64,000 nt of DNA from contig NZ_JAQIPB010000006.1 of NCBI RefSeq assembly GCF_028023875.1, positions 186,001 through 250,000 of the forward strand, in the 5' to 3' direction. Below, piece by piece: positions 8,890 to 17,029 of the stretch. The DNA comes from Xenophilus arseniciresistens (GTDB taxonomy: Bacteria > Pseudomonadota > Gammaproteobacteria > Burkholderiales > Burkholderiaceae_C). Within the stretch, counting starts at the first letter, position 1; every line of letters starts with the position of its first letter. The translations under genes were made by a program, and so were the position numbers. The notes below the pieces were generated by a model that was given only the letters and a program-made list of their open reading frames with translations, had not been told where the DNA came from and made no database searches.

Positions 8890-9516
8890 TCAGCCGAGCC
8901 TGAAGCGCCCGCTGTAGCGGAACAGCTCGCCCCACCACGCGTGGCGGATCCGCATCTTCATCGTGAAGGCGCCGTCGTCACCGGGCACGGGCCGCTCTTC
9001 CACGTAGGCGCGGCCGAGCACGAGGTGCAGCGGCAGTGGCAGCTGCAGGCGGCCGATGCGCCACACATAGCCCGCGTCGCGAAACACCAGCGCGCCATCT
9101 TCGGCCGTCACGCGCAGGCGCAGGCCCAGCCCGAAGCGCACGTACTCGATCACCTCGTGCCGCGCCGCGTCGGCCACCTCCATGTGCGAGCGGAAATGGA
9201 ACACTGGCCGGCCCGGGAAATGGAAGCGCCGGTCCCAGTACAGGCCCGCATCGGTGCTGCGGCAGCTGTAGTGAACGTCGATCGGCACCTCGCGCCCCTG
9301 ATGGGGCACCAGCGCACCGAACACACGGCCCACCGGCATGAACAGCGCCGCCATGCGCGCATGCCACACCTCATCCATGTGGCCGCGCACGGTCATCTGG
9401 TCCTTCGTGAACGGGCGCAGGCTGTAGTGTTCGCGCACCACATGGCCCAGGCGCTGCCAGCCGGCATCGCCCAGCACGGTCTGGAATACGGGCCTGAAGT
9501 CTTCTCGGTGCGTCAT
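8890..9516 (-). CDS. DUF4166 domain-containing protein
   Basis: A 208-residue soluble protein of the DUF4166 family (motifs LRPFTKDQMTVRGHM, YWDRRFHFPG and LGRAYVEERP). No catalytic residues are known for the family. It is the last gene of a four-gene minus-strand operon (DCC, methyltransferase, SRPBCC, DUF4166). Its ATG overlaps the stop of the SRPBCC gene by the ATGA pattern at 9513-9516, so it is translationally coupled. DUF4166 domains often occur fused or linked to SDR or lipid-type enzymes; a role in lipid or hydrophobic ligand chemistry is only inference. Confidence 0.8.
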   Translation of the reverse strand: MTHREDFRPVFQTVLGDAGWQRLGHVVREHYSLRPFTKDQMTVRGHMDEVWHARMAALFMPVGRVFGALVPHQGREVPIDVHYSCRSTDAGLYWDRRFHFPGRPVFHFRSHMEVADAARHEVIEYVRFGLGLRLRVTAEDGALVFRDAGYVWRIGRLQLPLPLHLVLGRAYVEERPVPGDDGAFTMKMRIRHAWWGELFRYSGRFRLG

Positions 9517-10553
9517 CCTGCGATCTTCGCCTGCTCGGCGCGTGCCTTGTAGAAGCCCAGGATGTGTTCGGAGAAATCGCCGAGCAGGAACTGCCCCACC
9601 GGCTTGGCATACCAGTTGAAGCGCGTGCTGACGCGCCAGCCCACGTCGATGCGCAGCTCAGTGCCGCCGTTGCGCGGCGTCAGCGTGTAGGTGGTGTCGC
9701 GCAGGTCGAAGTAGTGGCCGCCGATCAGCACATGGTCGTCGAGCGCGCCGGGCGGAAAGGAGTCGGGCGCGAAGCGGTAGGTCCAGCGCAGGCGGTGCGG
9801 CGGCGACCATTCGGCCACCACTTCCTCGAAATGCACGTTCTTCTGCCAGTGCACCTCGCGCACGCGCACGCCCGGGCCTTCGCTGGGGCGTTCCTCGGTC
9901 ACGCCGTGCACGGGCATGGGCACGCCGATGCGCCAGGCCCAGGCGCCGCCTATCTCGTCGGGCCGGATGTCGTGGGCGTTGTTGAGCTGATGCCAGACGG
10001 CCTCGGCGGGTGCGGCGATGAACACGCTGCGCGTGGTGGTCGTCATCAATTGCTCGGGGTTGGGCAGCAAGGGCTCCACGCCGCCCAGCGCCAGCGGCAG
10101 CAGCGCAAAGGAGTAGACCGCCTGCCGGGGCCAGTGCGTGACGCGGCAGATGATGCCCATCAGCAAGCCGCCCAGGCTGCCCATCAGCGCGAACAGCGGA
10201 ATGATGACGATGGCGCAGATCAGCCCTTCGATGAAAACCAGCAAGGTGCCGGCCACGAAGAGGGCGGTCGCCACCCACGGTGCCCAGAGGTAGTAGCCGA
10301 AGCTGCGGCGCCGGGTGCGCTCGGCCGCATAGACGGTGACGGCGCCGCAGACGGCCGGGGCCAGGTAGATGAAGGCGCCCAGCATGGCCGAGAAGGGTGC
10401 GCCCGGCGCGCCCCAGAACATCAGGCGGATGACGAAGGCCACGCCCGCGCCCACCAGCAGCGGGCGCCAGGCCGCGAAAGGCAGCACGCTGCGCTTCTCG
10501 ACAGGCGCTGCGGATGCAGCGGGCCGGGGCTGCAGCTCTTGATTCGTGCTCAT
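9513..10553 (-). CDS. Four-TM membrane protein with C-terminal SRPBCC (START-like) domain
   Basis: A 346-residue protein. After a short polar N-terminus there are about four hydrophobic helices (residues ~32-55, 60-78, 90-118 and 120-150). A soluble SRPBCC/polyketide-cyclase-like domain follows from about 175 (RSVFIAAPAEAVWHQLNN opening, then RWTYRF and a final long helix, FSEHILGFYKARAEQA). The SRPBCC fold makes a deep hydrophobic pocket, so the protein may bind a lipid-like ligand at the membrane. The start overlaps the methyltransferase stop (ATGA, 10550-10553); longer in-frame extension upstream is rejected because it runs inside that gene. Function unknown. Confidence 0.75.
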   Translation of the reverse strand: MSTNQELQPRPAASAAPVEKRSVLPFAAWRPLLVGAGVAFVIRLMFWGAPGAPFSAMLGAFIYLAPAVCGAVTVYAAERTRRRSFGYYLWAPWVATALFVAGTLLVFIEGLICAIVIIPLFALMGSLGGLLMGIICRVTHWPRQAVYSFALLPLALGGVEPLLPNPEQLMTTTTRSVFIAAPAEAVWHQLNNAHDIRPDEIGGAWAWRIGVPMPVHGVTEERPSEGPGVRVREVHWQKNVHFEEVVAEWSPPHRLRWTYRFAPDSFPPGALDDHVLIGGHYFDLRDTTYTLTPRNGGTELRIDVGWRVSTRFNWYAKPVGQFLLGDFSEHILGFYKARAEQAKIAG

Positions 10554-11485
10554 CGTGCAGCGTCCTCGCCGCGCACGGCCGTGACCATGCCGTAGTCGAA
10601 GTCTCGCCAGAACATGCCCAGCGCCAGCGCGCAATAGCTGGCAATGATGTGCTTGCGGCGCCAGGCCGGCAGCCGGCCGCGGGCCTTCCACAGCTCGGCC
10701 AGCGCGAAGCGCGTGGCCAGGAAGGGCACATGCAGCGCACTGGGCGCGATGCGCCAGCGCAGCGACCGGAACTTCACCTGCGTGAAACCCTCGGCCTGCA
10801 GGGCTGCAAGCAGTTCGTCCCGCCGCGCCAGCGTGGGCACGGCCCAGCAGTCGGCCCACAGCCGGTGCAGCCAACCGGCGACGCGGCCCGGCCGTTCGCG
10901 CAGCAGAAAGCCGTCCAGCACCACCAGGCGCGCGCCGGGGCGCAGCAGGCGCGCCGCCTCGCGGCAGAAGGCGCGCTTGTCGGTGCCGGGGGCGTAGCAG
11001 GCGCTTTCCACGGCCCAGGCGCCATCGGCCTGGCCCGCCGGCAGGCCGGTGCGTGTGTAGTCGGCCTCCAGGTGCACCACGCGCTCGCTCACCCCGGCGG
11101 CCGCGTCGAGCTCGCGCGCAATCTGGTTTTGCACCGCCACGTTCGTGACGGTGACAGCGTGCAGCGCCGGCCAGCGCCGCAGCAGCGAACGCGCGGTGGC
11201 GCCGGCGCCGCAGCCCAGATCCAGCACGCAGGCGGCGTGGTCCGGCTGCAGCCCGAGGGCCTCGCCCACGGCCAGGTTCATCGCATCGAGCATGCCTTCG
11301 CGCCGCAGCGGGTTGAGGCCCGCGCGCCAGTAGCCGAAGTGCATGTTGTAGGCAGGGCTCCAGGCGCGGTAGTCGTGGGCGACCTCTGTGAAATAGGTCT
11401 GGGTGTCGCGCGGTGTGATGGCGTGTGCGGCTTGGGTGGGGGCGGCAGCGGAAGCACTTGGCAGCTGCAGAGGCAGGCGGGTCAT
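10550..11485 (-). CDS. Class I SAM-dependent methyltransferase
   Basis: A 311-residue protein with a Rossmann methyltransferase domain. Motif I is VLDLGCGAGATARSL (about 96-110), and post-motif strands are visible at HLEADYTRTGLP and LVVLDGFLLRERPG. The N-terminal segment YNMHFGYWRAGLNPLRREGML resembles sterol, tocopherol and cyclopropane-fatty-acid-type methyltransferases that act on lipophilic substrates. Its ATG overlaps the stop of the DCC gene (TGATG at 11483-11487) and its stop overlaps the next start. The substrate is unknown; a lipid is inferred from family resemblance and from the SRPBCC neighbour. Confidence 0.8.
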   Translation of the reverse strand: MTRLPLQLPSASAAAPTQAAHAITPRDTQTYFTEVAHDYRAWSPAYNMHFGYWRAGLNPLRREGMLDAMNLAVGEALGLQPDHAACVLDLGCGAGATARSLLRRWPALHAVTVTNVAVQNQIARELDAAAGVSERVVHLEADYTRTGLPAGQADGAWAVESACYAPGTDKRAFCREAARLLRPGARLVVLDGFLLRERPGRVAGWLHRLWADCWAVPTLARRDELLAALQAEGFTQVKFRSLRWRIAPSALHVPFLATRFALAELWKARGRLPAWRRKHIIASYCALALGMFWRDFDYGMVTAVRGEDAAR

Positions 11486-12015
11486 CAGAAAGCTCCTGGT
11501 TCGATCATCGAAGGGGTCGTTGCGCTTACAGCCTCACGAGCCTTGCGGTCCGCTTCGTGGGGCCGCTCGCATGCGCCTTCGCGGCAGGCGGCGGTGCGCC
11601 GCACAGCCCGTTGCGCCGCGTGCTGGCTGGCACGCTCGAACAGCAACTCGATCAGATGGTCCGGCAGATGGTGGCGGTTGCGCGCCAGCAGTTGGTAGGC
11701 GCGGGCGGCGAGGCCGCGCACACCGGGCAGCGCCAGCAGCGAGCTCCGGCCCGTGAGGCCCACCGCGGCATAGGCTGCGCGCAGCGTGGGCACGCCCACG
11801 TACACCCGGCCCGCCGCGTCCACGGCGTGGATCGCGGCCATCATGGCCTCAAGCGGTGCAGGCCCACCACTGAAGTCCGCGGCCGAGCAATCAACAAAGC
11901 GCAAGCGGGCCGCGCCATCCCGCGCCTGCAGGTTGCGGATCTCGGCCGAGCACAGGCGGCAACTGCCGTCGTAGTACAGCGTCAACGGGTAGCGCGGAAG
12001 GGCCTGGGTTTGCAT
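11485..12015 (-). CDS. DCC family (DUF393) thiol-disulfide oxidoreductase-like protein
   Basis: A 176-residue protein with the DUF393 signature YYDGSCRLCSAEI, giving the CxxC pair Cys19-Cys22 after the first beta strand, and a conserved FVDCS segment. DCC proteins are thioredoxin-fold-like and of unclear substrate. The C-terminal ~45 residues are rich in Arg, Ala and Cys and may be disordered. It is the first gene of the four-gene operon. A 20-bp palindrome lies 16 bp before its start, and the same type of palindrome precedes gbsR, so GbsR regulation is likely. Confidence 0.8.
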   Translation of the reverse strand: MQTQALPRYPLTLYYDGSCRLCSAEIRNLQARDGAARLRFVDCSAADFSGGPAPLEAMMAAIHAVDAAGRVYVGVPTLRAAYAAVGLTGRSSLLALPGVRGLAARAYQLLARNRHHLPDHLIELLFERASQHAAQRAVRRTAACREGACERPHEADRKAREAVSATTPSMIEPGAF

Positions 12016-12030
12016 GTTGTTTCTTCCGAT

Positions 12031-12050
12031 ATTTCAGTTAAAACAGAAAT
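12031..12050. promoter_or_regulatory. 20-bp palindromic operator before the DCC operon (putative GbsR site)
   Basis: ATTTCAGTT-AA-AACAGAAAT is a near-perfect palindrome (one mismatched pair). A related 20-bp palindrome, ATTTCTGTC-AA-TAGAGAAAT, lies before the regulator gene at 12705. Both are preceded by CGAT and both lie 16-25 bp from a start codon, the arrangement expected for a regulator that controls itself and the adjacent operon. Confidence 0.65.
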
Positions 12051-12058
12051 AAAGAGGC

Positions 12059-12082
12059 AAAAAAAGAGCGAAGAATTCGCTC
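12059..12082 (-). terminator. Rho-independent terminator of gbsR
   Basis: On the minus strand GAGCGAA-TTC-TTCGCTC is a perfect 7-bp stem followed by seven T residues. The stem begins within the gbsR stop codon. It separates the regulator transcript from the DCC operon, which therefore needs its own promoter. Confidence 0.8.
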
Positions 12083-12680
12083 AGATCATGGGCAGGCGGG
12101 CATGCATGGCGTCGTCGCCTTCGTCGCCGGCCTTCTTTGCAGGTGCAGCAGTGCCATCGCCCCCGCGCACGAAGCGCTGCACGCTGGCGCCCAGGCTCAG
12201 CACCTTGTCGAGCGTGGCGGGCGACAGGCGCAGCATCTCGTCGGCCCAGCTGCCCAGCTTCTGCATCAGCTCCAGCGTGGCGCGGATGCGGTCCTGCGCA
12301 TCGGGCGTCTCGCGCGCGAAGTCGGGGCTGGCGACGATCTCGTGCAGCATGCGCGTGGTGGGGTCGAACTCGCGCTCCTTGCGCTCGCGGATCACGGTGC
12401 GGAACAGTTCCCACACGTCCACGCTGGTCTCGAAGTAGTCGCGCCGGTCGCCCAGCACGTGGGTCACGCGCACCAGGTTCCAGGCCTGCAGCTCCTTGAG
12501 GCTGTTGCTCACGTTGGAGCGGGCGACGTTGAGGGTCTCCGACAGCGCCTCAGCATGCAGGGGCTTGCCATGCACGAAGAGCAGGGCATGGATCTGCGAG
12601 ACGGTGCGGTTGACCCCCCACAGCGAGCCCATCTCGCCCCAGTGAAGCACGAACTTGCGTTGCAGATCGGTGAGTTCCAT
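12081..12680 (-). CDS. GbsR/MarR family transcriptional regulator
   Basis: A 199-residue winged helix-turn-helix protein of the GbsR type (MELTDLQRKFVLHWGEMGSLWGVNRTVSQIHALLF opening region in E/Q-rich form). A wHTH follows at about 35-85 (LSETLNVARSNVSNSLKEL recognition helix, then a GDRRDYFE wing). The C-terminal half is helical and should dimerise, and the tail is Ala/Gly/Asp-rich. The start at 12680 places the ATG about 7 bp after a plausible -10 box, without a clear Shine-Dalgarno sequence. It probably represses itself and the DCC operon through the matching palindromes. The ligand is unknown. Confidence 0.85.
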   Translation of the reverse strand: MELTDLQRKFVLHWGEMGSLWGVNRTVSQIHALLFVHGKPLHAEALSETLNVARSNVSNSLKELQAWNLVRVTHVLGDRRDYFETSVDVWELFRTVIRERKEREFDPTTRMLHEIVASPDFARETPDAQDRIRATLELMQKLGSWADEMLRLSPATLDKVLSLGASVQRFVRGGDGTAAPAKKAGDEGDDAMHARLPMI

Positions 12681-12687
12681 GCCGCGG

Positions 12688-12724
12688 AGTCTATGACTTT
12701 CGATATTTCTGTCAATAGAGAAAT
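12688..12724 (-). promoter_or_regulatory. Putative gbsR promoter with overlapping 20-bp palindrome
   Basis: On the minus strand TTGACA (12710-12715) and TAGACT (12688-12693) are separated by 16 bp. The palindrome ATTTCTGTC-AA-TAGAGAAAT (12705-12724) covers the -35 box, as expected for autorepression. The predicted transcription start falls at or next to the ATG at 12680, so the mRNA may be leaderless. Confidence 0.5.
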
Positions 12725-12815
12725 TCAAATCTTCAATACGGCATAAGGAGGCAGCGGCGGGTGCCGCGCAAGCCGCAGCCCGCCCCTGGGCAAGGCTCTG
12801 GAATAATTCGCCCGC

Positions 12816-13967
12816 ATGAGCGGCAACACATTCGGCACCCTGTTCGCAGTCACCAACTTCGGTGAATCCCATGGCCCTGCGATCGGCTGCGTGATCGATG
12901 GCTGCCCGCCCGGCATGGCGCTGAGCGAGGCCGACATCCAGCCCGACCTGGACCGCCGCCGCCCCGGCACCAGCCGCCACGTGACCCAGCGCAACGAGCC
13001 CGATGCGGTGCAGATCCTCAGCGGCGTGTACGAGGGCAAGACCACGGGCACGCCCATTGCGCTCTTGATCCAGAACACCGACCAGCGCAGCAAGGACTAC
13101 GGCAACATCGCGCAGCAGTTCCGGCCCGGCCATGCCGACTTCACCTACTGGAAGAAGTACGGCATCCGCGATCCGCGTGGCGGCGGGCGTTCCTCGGCCC
13201 GGCTCACGGCGCCCATGGTGGCCGCCGGTGCGGTGGCCAAGAAGTGGCTGTTCGAGCAGTACGGCACCCGCTTTCGCGGCTGCATGACGCAGATCGGCGA
13301 TCTGGAGATTCCCTTCGGCGCCTGGGAGTACGTGAGCCAGAACCCCTTCTTCGCACCCATTTCCGACGTGGGCGCGCTGGAGTCGTACATGGACGCGCTG
13401 CGCAAGGCCGGCGACTCCTGCGGTGCGAAGCTGCGCGTCACGGCCACGGGCGTGCCCGTGGGCCTGGGCGAGCCGCTGTTCGACAAGCTCGACGCCGACA
13501 TCGCCTACGCCATGATGGGCATCAATGCCGTGAAGGGCGTGGAGATCGGCGCCGGCTTCGCCAGCGTGGCGCAGCGCGGCACCACGCACGGCGACTCGAT
13601 CTCGCCCGAGGGCTTCCTGACCAACAACGCGGGCGGCGTGCTCGGCGGCATCAGCACCGGGCAGGACCTGGAGGTGAGCATCGCCATCAAGCCCACCAGC
13701 TCCATCATCAGCCCGCGCCAGTCGGTGAACGTGAACAACGAGCCGGTCGAAGTGGTGACCAAGGGCCGCCACGACCCCTGCGTGGGCATCCGCGCCACGC
13801 CCATCGCCGAGGCCATGCTGGCACTGGTGGTGATGGAGCATGCGCTGCGCCAGCGCGCCCAGTGCGGCGACGTGGGCGAGGGCCTGCACCGCCAGCGCGC
13901 GGCGGCCGCAGCGGCCGCCGCCGGCAGCGCTGCGGCGCACGAGGGCCCGCAGTCCTCCTTCCTGTGA
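12816..13967 (+). CDS. aroC: Chorismate synthase
   Basis: A 383-residue enzyme that converts 5-enolpyruvylshikimate 3-phosphate to chorismate, the last common step of aromatic amino acid synthesis; it needs reduced FMN. Signatures are complete: [19 protein letters not shown] near residue 14, [14 protein letters not shown] with [11 protein letters not shown] near 105-125, and [15 protein letters not shown] near 325. The C-terminus carries a ~20-residue Ala-rich extension beyond the usual ~360. The ATG follows an AATAAT hexamer at 12802-12807 by only 8 bp and has no clear Shine-Dalgarno sequence, so translation may be leaderless. Confidence 0.97.
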   Translation: MSGNTFGTLFAVTNFGESHGPAIGCVIDGCPPGMALSEADIQPDLDRRRPGTSRHVTQRNEPDAVQILSGVYEGKTTGTPIALLIQNTDQRSKDYGNIAQQFRPGHADFTYWKKYGIRDPRGGGRSSARLTAPMVAAGAVAKKWLFEQYGTRFRGCMTQIGDLEIPFGAWEYVSQNPFFAPISDVGALESYMDALRKAGDSCGAKLRVTATGVPVGLGEPLFDKLDADIAYAMMGINAVKGVEIGAGFASVAQRGTTHGDSISPEGFLTNNAGGVLGGISTGQDLEVSIAIKPTSSIISPRQSVNVNNEPVEVVTKGRHDPCVGIRATPIAEAMLALVVMEHALRQRAQCGDVGEGLHRQRAAAAAAAAGSAAAHEGPQSSFL

Positions 13968-13977
13968 GCGCGCGCGG

Positions 13978-15204
13978 GTGAGCGCGCAGGCCCCGGGGCC
14001 AGCATCGGGCTCAGGCGGCAGCGGCAGTTCGCGCGCGTCCCGCACATCCCTGCTGGCCTTTGCCGCGCTGTCGGCCAGCTACTTCGCCCACATCGGTTTC
14101 TTCAACCCCTACCTGCCGCTGTGGCTGCAGAGCCTGGGGTTGCCGCTGATCACCATCAGTCTGCTCACTTCGGTGCAGTCGGTCACCCGCGTGTTCGCGC
14201 CCTATGCCTGGGGCGCGCTCAGCGACCACCTGGGCGACCGGGTGCTGCTGCTGCGCGTCAGCGCGGCCGTGGCGCTGGTGGCCTCGCTGGGCCTGCTGTG
14301 GAACGGCGGGCCGTGGTGGATCTTCCTGGTGTTGTTGGTGATGTTCATCCACACCGGCTCCATGATGTCGCTGACCGAGGCTGCACTGGCCCAACTGGTG
14401 GCCGGTGACTGGGGGCGCTATGGCCGCATCCGCATGTGCGGCTCGGCCGGGTTCCTGCTGACGGTGTTCGTGGCCGGCGCATGGTTCGAGCATTTCGGCA
14501 TGGGCCATTTCCCGGCCTGGGCCACTGCCACCCTGGCGCTGGTGCTGCTGGCCACGCTGCGCCTGCCGGTGATGCGCGAGCCGCGCGGCACGCGCACCGA
14601 AGCGCGCCAGCCCGTGATGCCGGTGCTGCGCCAGCCGGCCGTGCGCTGGTTCTTCGCCTCGCTGTTCTTCCATGTCACGGCGCATTTCTCGGTCTACGGC
14701 TTCATCTCGCTGTACCTCGATTCGCTGGGCTACAGCAAGAGCAGCATCGGGCTGCTGTGGGCCGTGTCGGTGGTGGCCGAGGTGCTGTGGTTCTGGCTGC
14801 AGGGCCACGTGATCGGGCGCCTGCGCATGCCGCAGTGGCTGCTGCTGTGCGGCGCGGCCACGGTGCTGCGCCTGGGCATGACGGCCTGGATGGCGCACTG
14901 GATGTGGGCCGTGATCATTGCCCAGCTGCTGCATGCGCTGAGCTTCGCCGCGCACCACACCACCTGCGTGGCGCTGGTCTCGCGCCACTTCACGGGGCAG
15001 CTCAGAGGCCGTGGCCAGGCACTGTTCACCGTGATCGGCTATGGTTTCGGCGGTGTGATCGGCGTGCTGGCCGGTGGCGCCGCAGCGCAACGCTTCGGCT
15101 TCGTCACCATGTTCGGCGCCGCCACGGCGCTGGCGCTGATCGGCAGCCTGTGCGCCTGGCGCGTGACGCGGCTGGAGCGCGCAGCGATCACGCGCAGGCC
15201 CTGA
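13978..15204 (+). CDS. MFS transporter, HcaT-like (3-phenylpropionate transporter family)
   Basis: A 408-residue major facilitator with about 12 hydrophobic helices. It resembles the MFS_1_like/HcaT family: an SYFAHIGFFNPYLPLWL opening, then the loop motif GALSDHLGDRVLLLR after helix 2, and GQALFTVIGYGFGG late. The GTG at 13978 is chosen because it gives a short Gly/Ser-rich N-terminus just before helix 1 and starts 10 bp after the aroC stop; the frame is open further upstream but inside aroC. The substrate is unknown; aromatic acid import is only suggested by the family. Confidence 0.85.
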   Translation: MSAQAPGPASGSGGSGSSRASRTSLLAFAALSASYFAHIGFFNPYLPLWLQSLGLPLITISLLTSVQSVTRVFAPYAWGALSDHLGDRVLLLRVSAAVALVASLGLLWNGGPWWIFLVLLVMFIHTGSMMSLTEAALAQLVAGDWGRYGRIRMCGSAGFLLTVFVAGAWFEHFGMGHFPAWATATLALVLLATLRLPVMREPRGTRTEARQPVMPVLRQPAVRWFFASLFFHVTAHFSVYGFISLYLDSLGYSKSSIGLLWAVSVVAEVLWFWLQGHVIGRLRMPQWLLLCGAATVLRLGMTAWMAHWMWAVIIAQLLHALSFAAHHTTCVALVSRHFTGQLRGRGQALFTVIGYGFGGVIGVLAGGAAAQRFGFVTMFGAATALALIGSLCAWRVTRLERAAITRRP

Positions 15205-15251
15205 GGCCGGCCTGCCTGTTTCATCCTCCCCGCCAACCGGAGATCAAAGGC

Positions 15252-16277
15252 ATGAAGTATGTGAAGCTGGGCCGCACGGGCCTGACCGTTTCGCGCATCG
15301 CGCTGGGCATGATGACCTACGGCACGCCGCAGTGGCGCCCGTGGGTGCTGGAGGAAGAGGCGTCGCGCACTGTGGTGCGGCATGCGGTGGAGCAGGGCAT
15401 CAATTTCTTCGACACGGCCGACATGTACTCGGCCGGCGAGTCCGAGGTGCTGACCGGCAAGTTCGTGCGCGAGTTCTGCCGCCGCGAGGAGGTGGTGATC
15501 GCCACCAAGGCCTACTACCCCGTGTCGCTGGCCTTCAAGGGCGGCAACAGTGCCGCCGCCAAACCCGACCGCGTGCCCAATGCCGACGGCCTCTCTCGCA
15601 AGCGGCTGTTCCATGCGGTGGACGAGTCCCTGCAGCGCCTGGGCACCGACTACATCGACCTGTGGCAGATCCACCGCCTGGACCACGACACGCCCATCGA
15701 GGAAACGATGGAAGCGCTGCACGACATCGTCAAGAGCGGCAAGGTGCGCTACATCGGCGCCAGCAGCATGTACGCCTGGCAGTTCGCCAAGGCGCAGCAG
15801 GTGGCCAGGGAGAACCGCTGGACGCGTTTCGTCTCCATGCAGAACCACTACAACCTGGCCTACCGCGAGGAAGAGCGCGAGATGATCCCGCTGTGCCACG
15901 ACCAGGGCGTGGGTTTGATCCCGTGGAGCCCGCTGGCGCGCGGCTTTCTGGCCGGCAACCGCAAGGCCGACGATGCGACCGCCGGCCAGACCAGCCGTGC
16001 CCAGACCGATGACATCGCGCAGAAGTACTACTACGGTGACAGCGACTTCGCCATCGTGCAGGCGCTCACGGCCCTGGCCCAGGCGCGTGGCCTGAGCAAT
16101 GCCACGCTGGCCTACGCCTGGCTGCTGCACAAGGGCATCACCGGCCCCATCGTGGGCGCCAGCAAGACCTGGCAGATCGACCAGGCCGTGGCGGCGCTGG
16201 ACGTGGCGCTCACGCACGAGGAAATGGCGCAGCTGGAGGCGCCGTATCGCCCGCACCCGATCCTGGGTCATGTCTGA
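15252..16277 (+). CDS. Aldo/keto reductase
   Basis: A 341-residue NADPH-dependent oxidoreductase of the aldo/keto reductase superfamily. Catalytic tetrad elements are visible: D and Y in FFDTADMYSAGESE (about 53-66), Lys in IATKAYYP, and His in LWQIHRLD. Cofactor motifs near the end are IPWSPLARGFLAG and GPIVGASK. It is close to the YajO/Tas-like group (AKR11-12 type). An AGGAG-like element (GGAG at 15238-15241) precedes the ATG. The substrate is unknown. It stands 46 bp upstream of the DsbA-family gene, which may be co-transcribed. Confidence 0.9.
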   Translation: MKYVKLGRTGLTVSRIALGMMTYGTPQWRPWVLEEEASRTVVRHAVEQGINFFDTADMYSAGESEVLTGKFVREFCRREEVVIATKAYYPVSLAFKGGNSAAAKPDRVPNADGLSRKRLFHAVDESLQRLGTDYIDLWQIHRLDHDTPIEETMEALHDIVKSGKVRYIGASSMYAWQFAKAQQVARENRWTRFVSMQNHYNLAYREEEREMIPLCHDQGVGLIPWSPLARGFLAGNRKADDATAGQTSRAQTDDIAQKYYYGDSDFAIVQALTALAQARGLSNATLAYAWLLHKGITGPIVGASKTWQIDQAVAALDVALTHEEMAQLEAPYRPHPILGHV

Positions 16278-16323
16278 AGTGCCACACTGCACGGCTGAAC
16301 ATTGATTGAAGGAAGACCCGACC

Positions 16324-17016
16324 ATGAGCACGCCCGCCAACGACAGCACCGCCCTGCGCATCGACTTCGTCTCCGATGTGTCCTGCCCCTGGTGCGCCGT
16401 GGGGCTGGCCTCGCTGCAGCAGGCCATGGCGCGCGTGGCGCCGCAGATCGAGGTCGAGCTGCATTTCCAGCCCTTCGAGCTGAACCCGCAGATGGGCCCG
16501 GAGGGCGAAGATTCCATCGAGCACCTGCAGCGCAAGTACGGCATCAGCGAAGAGCAGGTGCGGGCCAATGGCGAGGCCCTGCGCCAGCGCGGCGAGGCGG
16601 TGGGCTTTCCCTTCAACCTGGACGTGCGCAAGCGGGTGTGGAACACCTTCGATGCACACCGTCTGCTGCATTGGGCCGGCACCGTGGGCGGCGCCCAGCA
16701 GCTCGCGCTCAAGCAGGCGCTGCTGCGCGCCTATTTCATCGAAGGCCTGAGCCCTTCGGACCACGCGGTGCTGCTGCAGAAAGTGCAGGAGGCCGGCCTG
16801 GATGAGGCGCGTGCGCAGCAGATCCTGGCCAGCGACGAGTTCGCCGAGGACGTGCGCCAGGACGAGGCCATGTTCACGCAGGCGGGCATCCATTCGGTGC
16901 CGGCCGTCATCATCAACCGACAGCACCTGATCTCGGGCGGCCAGCCGCCCGAGGTCTTCGAGCGGGCGCTGCGCCAGATCGCGGGCGCGCAGCCGCCGGC
17001 GGTGATGAGCGCCTGA
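16324..17016 (+). CDS. DsbA family oxidoreductase (FrnE-like)
   Basis: A 230-residue cytoplasmic thioredoxin-fold protein without a signal peptide. The active site CPWC lies at about 20-23 (DVSCPWCAVG). A helical insertion follows, and a cis-Pro region SVPAVIINRQHLISGGQ near 197-215 completes the DsbA/2-hydroxychromene-2-carboxylate-isomerase-like fold. These features fit FrnE, a disulfide isomerase linked to oxidative stress. SD GGAAG at 16311-16315 supports the ATG. It converges with opgC, whose stop is 13 bp away. Confidence 0.88.
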   Translation: MSTPANDSTALRIDFVSDVSCPWCAVGLASLQQAMARVAPQIEVELHFQPFELNPQMGPEGEDSIEHLQRKYGISEEQVRANGEALRQRGEAVGFPFNLDVRKRVWNTFDAHRLLHWAGTVGGAQQLALKQALLRAYFIEGLSPSDHAVLLQKVQEAGLDEARAQQILASDEFAEDVRQDEAMFTQAGIHSVPAVIINRQHLISGGQPPEVFERALRQIAGAQPPAVMSA

Positions 17017-17029
17017 CTGACGGACCGAC

